From assembly GCA_026417845.1 (NCBI GenBank), contig JAOACM010000206.1, forward strand, positions 1 through 7,264: a DNA stretch of 7,264 nucleotides, read 5' to 3'. Under the pieces are notes generated by a model. That model had not been told where the DNA came from and did no database searches. It saw only the letters and a program-made list of their open reading frames with translations. Numbering within the stretch: the stretch's first letter is position 1; each line of letters starts with the position of its first letter. Positions 4,265 through 7,264 of this stretch are shown piece by piece. Source of the DNA: Planctomycetota bacterium (lineage in GTDB: Bacteria > Planctomycetota > SZUA-567 > H5-PLA8 > CALKMO01). A program made the translations under genes and the position numbers.

Positions 4265-5715
4265 ACGAAACGATCCAGCCCCATGGCCCTCAGCTTTTCA
4301 GATACCGCCTTCCGTACATCCTCCGGCATCCGCGTTTCCTCGGGCCATTCCGCGGGATACCCCTCCTCCTTCCATTTGCGCGTGGCGTCGAAGCCTATCT
4401 TGGCGCCGGCGCACGAGTACCCGCAGGCGTGATCCAGCACGTCGCACGGTCCGCGCACGACCTCGATATCCCGCGCCGGGTCCACATTGGCCGCCAGATG
4501 GAAGAGCACATCGTCCGTATCGTGGACGTCAACGCTGTCGTCTACCACCACGATCATCTTGCAGAGCGACAGCTGTCCCATCCCCCATATGCCGTGCATC
4601 GTCTTGCGCGCGTGATACGGGTACCGCTTTTTTATGGATACGAAAACGCAGTTGTGAAAGACCCCGAATCCGGGGAAGCACATGTCCGTTATCTCGGGCA
4701 GGACCAGACGCGCCATCGGCAGGAACATTCGCTCGGTCGCCTTGCCCAGGAAGGTGTCTTCCATCGGGGGCCTGCCGACCACCATGGCCTGCCATATCGC
4801 GCCGCGCCTGCGGGTTATCGCCTTTACACGGAACACCGGGTATCTGCCGGGAGGGGAATAGAAGCCGGTATGGTCGCCGAACGGTCCTTCGACGCAGGTT
4901 TCGTCCGGGGCGACGAAACCCTCGATCACGAATTCGGCCGAGGCCGGGACGCGCAAATCGCTTGTCAGGCAGCGCACCATCTCCACGGGCTTCTTCCGCA
5001 GGAAGCCGGCGAGTAACATCTCGTCTATCCCTGGCGGGACCGGCGCCGTGGCGGCGTAGAAGATCTCCGGCGCCACTCCCACCGCCACCGCCACCGGCAT
5101 CGGCCTGCCGGCGGCGCGCCACGCCTCGAAATGCCTCGCCCCGTCGTGGTGGACGTGCCAGTGCATGGCGGTGGTATCCCTGCCCAAGACCTGCATCCGG
5201 TAGACGCCGCAATTCGGTTCGCCTTCCGGCGAGCGCGTAAACACGCACGGGGCGGTTATGAACCGGCCCGCGTCCTTCGGCCAGCAGCGCAGCGCCGGCA
5301 GAGCCGTCAGATCTGCCGCTTCGCCTTCCAGAATGACCTCCCGGCAGGAACCTCCGGAGACCTCGACCGGCGGAAACGAGGCTATCTTAGCGAGGGTCGG
5401 GAGCATCCTGAGCTTTTCGAGCAGCGTCCCGCCGGGCCTGATGCGAAGCAGCGATTCGACTTCGGCGGCCAGTCCGTCCAGGTCTTCGACTCCCAGCGCC
5501 AGCGCCATCCGGTCGCGGCTGCCGAACAGGTTTATCGCTACGGGAAACTCCGACCCGGCGACTTTCTCGAACAGCAGCGCCGGGCCGCCGCGCTTGACCA
5601 TCCTGTCGGCGAACTCCGCGATCTCCAGTTCGGCGGAAACCTCCTCCCGGACCCTGAGCAACTGGCCGCGCGCTTCGAGCGCCCGGATGAAGCCGCGCAG
5701 ATCGTCGAAAGCCAT
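4261..5715 (-). CDS. ubiD: UbiD-family prenylated-FMN-dependent decarboxylase, 484 aa
   Basis: UbiD enzymes remove the carboxyl group from a prenylated aromatic acid: 4-hydroxybenzoate-derived in ubiquinone synthesis, or naphthoate-derived in the MqnL branch of futalosine menaquinone synthesis. They use prenyl-FMN made by UbiX, whose gene is not in the window. The N-terminus MAFDDLRGFIRALEARGQL is typical. Cofactor- and metal-site landmarks are N168 and R173 in EPNCGVYRMQVLG, the His-rich stretch MHWHVHHDG (184-192), E245 in KKPVEMVRCLT, then AEFVIEGF (260-267) and EGPFGDHTGFYSPPGRYP (276-293), which form the active-site region. The C-terminal part has HGIWGMGQLSLCKMIVVVDD and the tail GAKIGFDATRKW plus an EEGYPAEWPE segment. 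Length is normal for the family. The ATG at 5715-5713 is chosen because family homology starts there and GGAAGG is three bases upstream (AGGAGG lies farther off); the frame stays open 72 codons more without homology. No key residue is visibly missing. Pairing with ubiE points to quinone synthesis rather than degradation of aromatic or phenolic acids. Confidence 0.95.
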   Translation of the reverse strand: MAFDDLRGFIRALEARGQLLRVREEVSAELEIAEFADRMVKRGGPALLFEKVAGSEFPVAINLFGSRDRMALALGVEDLDGLAAEVESLLRIRPGGTLLEKLRMLPTLAKIASFPPVEVSGGSCREVILEGEAADLTALPALRCWPKDAGRFITAPCVFTRSPEGEPNCGVYRMQVLGRDTTAMHWHVHHDGARHFEAWRAAGRPMPVAVAVGVAPEIFYAATAPVPPGIDEMLLAGFLRKKPVEMVRCLTSDLRVPASAEFVIEGFVAPDETCVEGPFGDHTGFYSPPGRYPVFRVKAITRRRGAIWQAMVVGRPPMEDTFLGKATERMFLPMARLVLPEITDMCFPGFGVFHNCVFVSIKKRYPYHARKTMHGIWGMGQLSLCKMIVVVDDSVDVHDTDDVLFHLAANVDPARDIEVVRGPCDVLDHACGYSCAGAKIGFDATRKWKEEGYPAEWPEETRMPEDVRKAVSEKLRAMGLDRFV

Positions 5716-5976
5716 GAGCCTTCCGGCGTCCTCCTGTGTCCCGGCGGAACCGGTCGGGATGTGCCCGGACGGGATGCGATTTGCGCGGGGCGGCGAGGGG
5801 GCCTGCCCCGGCCCTTCGAATGGAACCCGCATCCGCCGGACAGCGCTTTTCGCGATTTTTATCCCAGCGCCCTTCGGGGATCGCGGCCGTGGCCCGGAGG
5901 CGGAATGCCGCGGTCGCTGCCGACCCCGCACCAGGCGGGGATCGCGCGAGGAAGCGCGCGGTCAGGGTCGGACAGG
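5716..5976. other. Spacer between the STAS gene and ubiD
   Basis: These 261 nt are gene-free. The UbiD frame is open through most of it but encodes only basic, Pro/Arg-rich low-complexity sequence. Two adjacent GC hairpins follow the STAS stop codon. AGGAGG at 5735-5730 and GGAAGG just before the ubiD ATG are the only ribosome-site-like signals. No promoter with two recognisable boxes was found. Confidence 0.5.
5924..5960 (-). terminator. Two adjacent GC hairpins after the STAS gene
   Basis: On the minus strand the first hairpin pairs 5955-5960 with 5943-5948 (CGCGCG arms, 6-nt loop). The second pairs 5935-5940 with 5924-5929 (CCCCGC and GCGGGG, 5-nt loop). They start about 17 nt past the stop at 5979-5977. 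No T-run follows. A tandem-hairpin terminator is possible, as is an RNA-stabilising structure. Confidence 0.35.
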
Positions 5977-6951
5977 TCACACGACGGAACCGGCGCCGCG
6001 GCTGTGTTTTTCGACGGCCTCCACCGCCCCGTCGAGGGATTCGTACGCCTCGACAGGTTCAGGCAGCTCTATCAGATCCAGCACCTTGCGCACCGACTGT
6101 CTGACCGCCCCCAGGACGAAGCGGCACCCCTTCGCCCTGCACTCGTCGCGGAAGCGTCCCATCTCGCGCGCAGCCCTGCTGGACAGCGTCTCTATGCGTC
6201 CAAGATCAAGGACGATAGCCCGCGGCCCCTGCTGGAGAAGGGTATTGAGCATATTGTTCAACATGCCGACGTCAGCGGCCACGGAGGGGTCCTGTATGGA
6301 GGCAATAACCCCCTTCCCCAAGGCCTCGACGGTCACCAGTATCCTGTCGGTTTCCTCAGATGCCTTCCGACTCTCGCCTCCAGAAACCGCGCCGTCGCCG
6401 GCCTCGCCCCCTGCACCTTCTTCCCCGCCCGCCCCCGCCGCCGCTTCAGCCTCCTCTTCCTCGCCGCCTTCCTCCGGCTCTCTCTCGCTTTCCCCGCGCG
6501 CCTCCGGCGCGGCATCCGCCCCGTTCCCGCCACGAGGCGCCGCTTCCTCCTCTTCTCCGTCCGGGGCGGTCCCAGTCTCGGCCTTCATAACGAGGGTCTC
6601 GGAACCGCCGAGGAGCAGCAGAGGTTTCATCTCCTCCGCCTTCCGTCGTACCTCCACGGGCGACGACAGGGGAATACAGGCTTCCTGGATCTTGCGAAGG
6701 TCGGTGTATGTTCCGGTGGCAAGCGTTTCCGATTCGCCGTCCGTTACCAGGCGCAACTCCCATCCCGAGGTGAAAGGCTCGCATTGCCCGAGCACCACCT
6801 CGCCTTTGGAATCGAACTCCGGCGGCTTGGTAATAAGAAGAATGCGGCGTCCCAAGTTACCCAGAACCTCCGATCTCCCGCACGGATCGCGCGCTTCCAC
6901 AGAACACGTGAACTTATCCCTCCGCGACGCTCTTGCAAGCGCCTTTTCCAT
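5977..6951 (-). CDS. STAS-domain protein (anti-sigma-factor-antagonist-like) with acidic linker, 324 aa
   Basis: Three parts are visible. Residues 1-105 form a beta-rich N-terminal domain of unknown type (strand-like RRILLITK and GWELRLVTDG). It loosely recalls a small beta-barrel such as PilZ but lacks clear RxxxR and D/NxSxxG motifs. Residues 126-200 are a Glu/Gly/Ala-rich, probably disordered, strongly acidic linker. Residues 203-315 form a STAS domain: ILVTVEALGKGVIASIQD, RAIVLDLGRIETLSSRA, MGRFRDECRAKGCRFVLGAV and a final helix ending LDGAVEAVEK. In SpoIIAA-type antagonists the phosphorylated serine lies in DSSG. Here that position reads LSSR (256-259), keeping Ser257 and Ser258 but losing the flanking Asp and Gly. 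STAS proteins of this type bind anti-sigma kinases in partner-switching or form parts of larger signalling assemblies. The ATG at 6951-6949 has no Shine-Dalgarno site, but an in-frame stop nine bases upstream leaves no earlier start. No kinase or phosphatase partner is in the window. Confidence 0.85.
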   Translation of the reverse strand: MEKALARASRRDKFTCSVEARDPCGRSEVLGNLGRRILLITKPPEFDSKGEVVLGQCEPFTSGWELRLVTDGESETLATGTYTDLRKIQEACIPLSSPVEVRRKAEEMKPLLLLGGSETLVMKAETGTAPDGEEEEAAPRGGNGADAAPEARGESEREPEEGGEEEEAEAAAGAGGEEGAGGEAGDGAVSGGESRKASEETDRILVTVEALGKGVIASIQDPSVAADVGMLNNMLNTLLQQGPRAIVLDLGRIETLSSRAAREMGRFRDECRAKGCRFVLGAVRQSVRKVLDLIELPEPVEAYESLDGAVEAVEKHSRGAGSVV

Positions 6952-7021
6952 GCCGCATCAGGCCGGGGTGCATGGCCGTAAATGCGAAGCTTTGGGGTGC
7001 CCGCGGGGAATCTGCCCGGCG

Positions 7022-7040
7022 CATATACACAACATATACA
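7022..7040 (-). promoter_or_regulatory. Phased direct repeat, candidate regulator site
   Basis: CATATACA occurs at 7022-7029 and 7033-7040, an exact 8-bp direct repeat with an 11-bp period; on the minus strand it reads TGTATATG, TTG, TGTATATG. One helical turn between copies is typical of sites bound head-to-tail by response-regulator dimers. It lies 71-89 nt upstream of the STAS start. Confidence 0.45.
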
Positions 7041-7084
7041 GGCCCGCTCCCACTGATATTTCGCCGCAGGTGGTTCTTTTGCAT

Positions 7085-7202
7085 AAAGGTCGTAACGCCT
7101 TGGTATACAATAGGATTGCGATATACCATTCCGGCGATGGCATTTTTCGCGCAACGTCTTGTTTGGCTGGAAGTTACGACTTTAATTTGTGCAACAAAGT
7201 CG
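7085..7202 (-). promoter_or_regulatory. Three arms with mutually exclusive pairings upstream of the STAS gene
   Basis: In minus-strand RNA order, arm 1 is CGACTTT (7202-7196), arm 2 is AAAGTCGTAAC (7183-7173) and arm 3 is GTTACGACCTTT (7096-7085). Arm 2 can pair with arm 1 (7 bp, 12-nt loop) or with arm 3 (8 bp plus 3 bp past a one-base bulge, 76-nt loop). This resembles the layout of an RNA switch, though no run of U follows either stem. Confidence 0.4.
7101..7128. repeat. Inverted repeat TGGTATA / TATACCA
   Basis: A 7-bp perfect inverted repeat (7101-7107 with 7122-7128) with a 14-nt spacer, nested in the loop between arms 2 and 3 of the larger structure. It shares the GTATA core with the phased direct repeat at 7022-7040. 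Confidence 0.35.
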
Positions 7203-7264
7203 CCGCAAGCCGAAGGGGCCGACGCGGATAACTTCCCGCAGCCGGCGTACCCGTCAAGGCACCC

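Larger units (their letters stand above)
6952..7264. other. Upstream region of the STAS gene
   Basis: These 313 nt show no convincing gene; overlapping frames of 60-136 codons on the minus strand lack ribosome sites and family features. The part from 7020 to 7200 is noticeably richer in A and T than the genes, as expected of a regulatory region. It carries a helically phased direct repeat, a small inverted repeat and three arms with alternative pairings. The only promoter-like match, TTGACG near 7257-7252, lacks a good -10 partner. Confidence 0.5.

Noticed and set aside
4240..5248. Other long frames opposite or overlapping ubiD (4240-5016 plus, 4529-5248 minus)
   Set aside because: These are shifted-frame shadows of the UbiD coding sequence; the real frame carries all UbiD signatures.
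5716..5931. N-terminal extension of UbiD by 72 codons
   Set aside because: The extension is basic low-complexity sequence absent from the family; homology and a close ribosome site begin at the ATG at 5715.
7079..7109. Sigma-70-like pair TTGTAT / TTTATG on the minus strand upstream of the STAS gene
   Set aside because: Spacing is 17 nt, but each box matches consensus at only three positions.
6958..7143. Small minus-strand frames (61-71 codons) upstream of the STAS gene
   Set aside because: No Shine-Dalgarno sequence, mutually overlapping, and they run through the repeat-rich regulatory region with no protein-like pattern.
5131..7231. Two overlapping plus-strand open frames of 616 and 657 codons (5131-6981 and 5258-7231)
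   Set aside because: They lie antisense to ubiD and the STAS gene, have low-complexity Ser/Pro/Arg-rich sequence and no family motif. The minus-strand frames show conserved domains in full. Long antisense frames are expected at this GC content.
7220..7257. Promoter-like TTGACG (7257-7252 on minus) with AGTTAT 18 nt downstream
   Set aside because: The -35 match is good but the -10 is poor, and it would give a leader of nearly 300 nt; not enough to annotate.

Overview
The window is GC-rich bacterial DNA in which every credible gene lies on the minus strand. Reading in the direction of transcription (from high to low coordinates) the order is: a STAS-domain protein (6951-5977), a UbiD-family decarboxylase (5715-4261), a UbiE/MenG-type quinone methyltransferase (4264-3314), a YkgJ-type cysteine-cluster protein (2961-2488), a secreted protein of unknown function (1924-824), and an ECF sigma factor (581 to beyond base 1) whose C-terminus is cut off by the window edge. 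Clear Shine-Dalgarno sequences precede the secreted-protein and YkgJ starts. No lineage-diagnostic gene is present. The composition, the ECF sigma factor and the quinone genes fit a GC-rich, respiring bacterium from a poorly sampled group, but the phylum cannot be read from these genes.

The only clear operon is ubiD-ubiE. The two genes share an ATGA stop/start overlap and together supply a prenyl-aromatic decarboxylation and a C-methylation of quinone biosynthesis (menaquinone or ubiquinone). The other genes are separated by 240-560 nt gaps, so they are probably separate transcription units or loosely linked. Two are regulators: the ECF sigma factor, and the STAS protein, which resembles an anti-sigma-factor antagonist behind a long acidic linker. 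Nothing in the window shows that they act on each other.

The spacers hold most of the unexplained structure. The 1925-2487 spacer has a roughly 51-nt unit repeated in tandem, partial copies in both orientations and a 14-bp AT-rich palindrome; it looks like a decayed or miniature mobile element. The 6952-7264 leader of the STAS gene has a helically phased 8-bp direct repeat and three mutually exclusive pairing arms. The 2962-3313 spacer has a two-part stem-loop and a long-range inverted repeat. The 582-823 spacer has a strong hairpin upstream of the sigma gene. Several very long plus-strand open frames are antisense artefacts of the base composition.

I see no defence system, CRISPR array, rRNA, tRNA or intact transposase. 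The genes themselves belong to ordinary families; the novelty, if any, lies in the intergenic repeats and in the architecture of the STAS protein.
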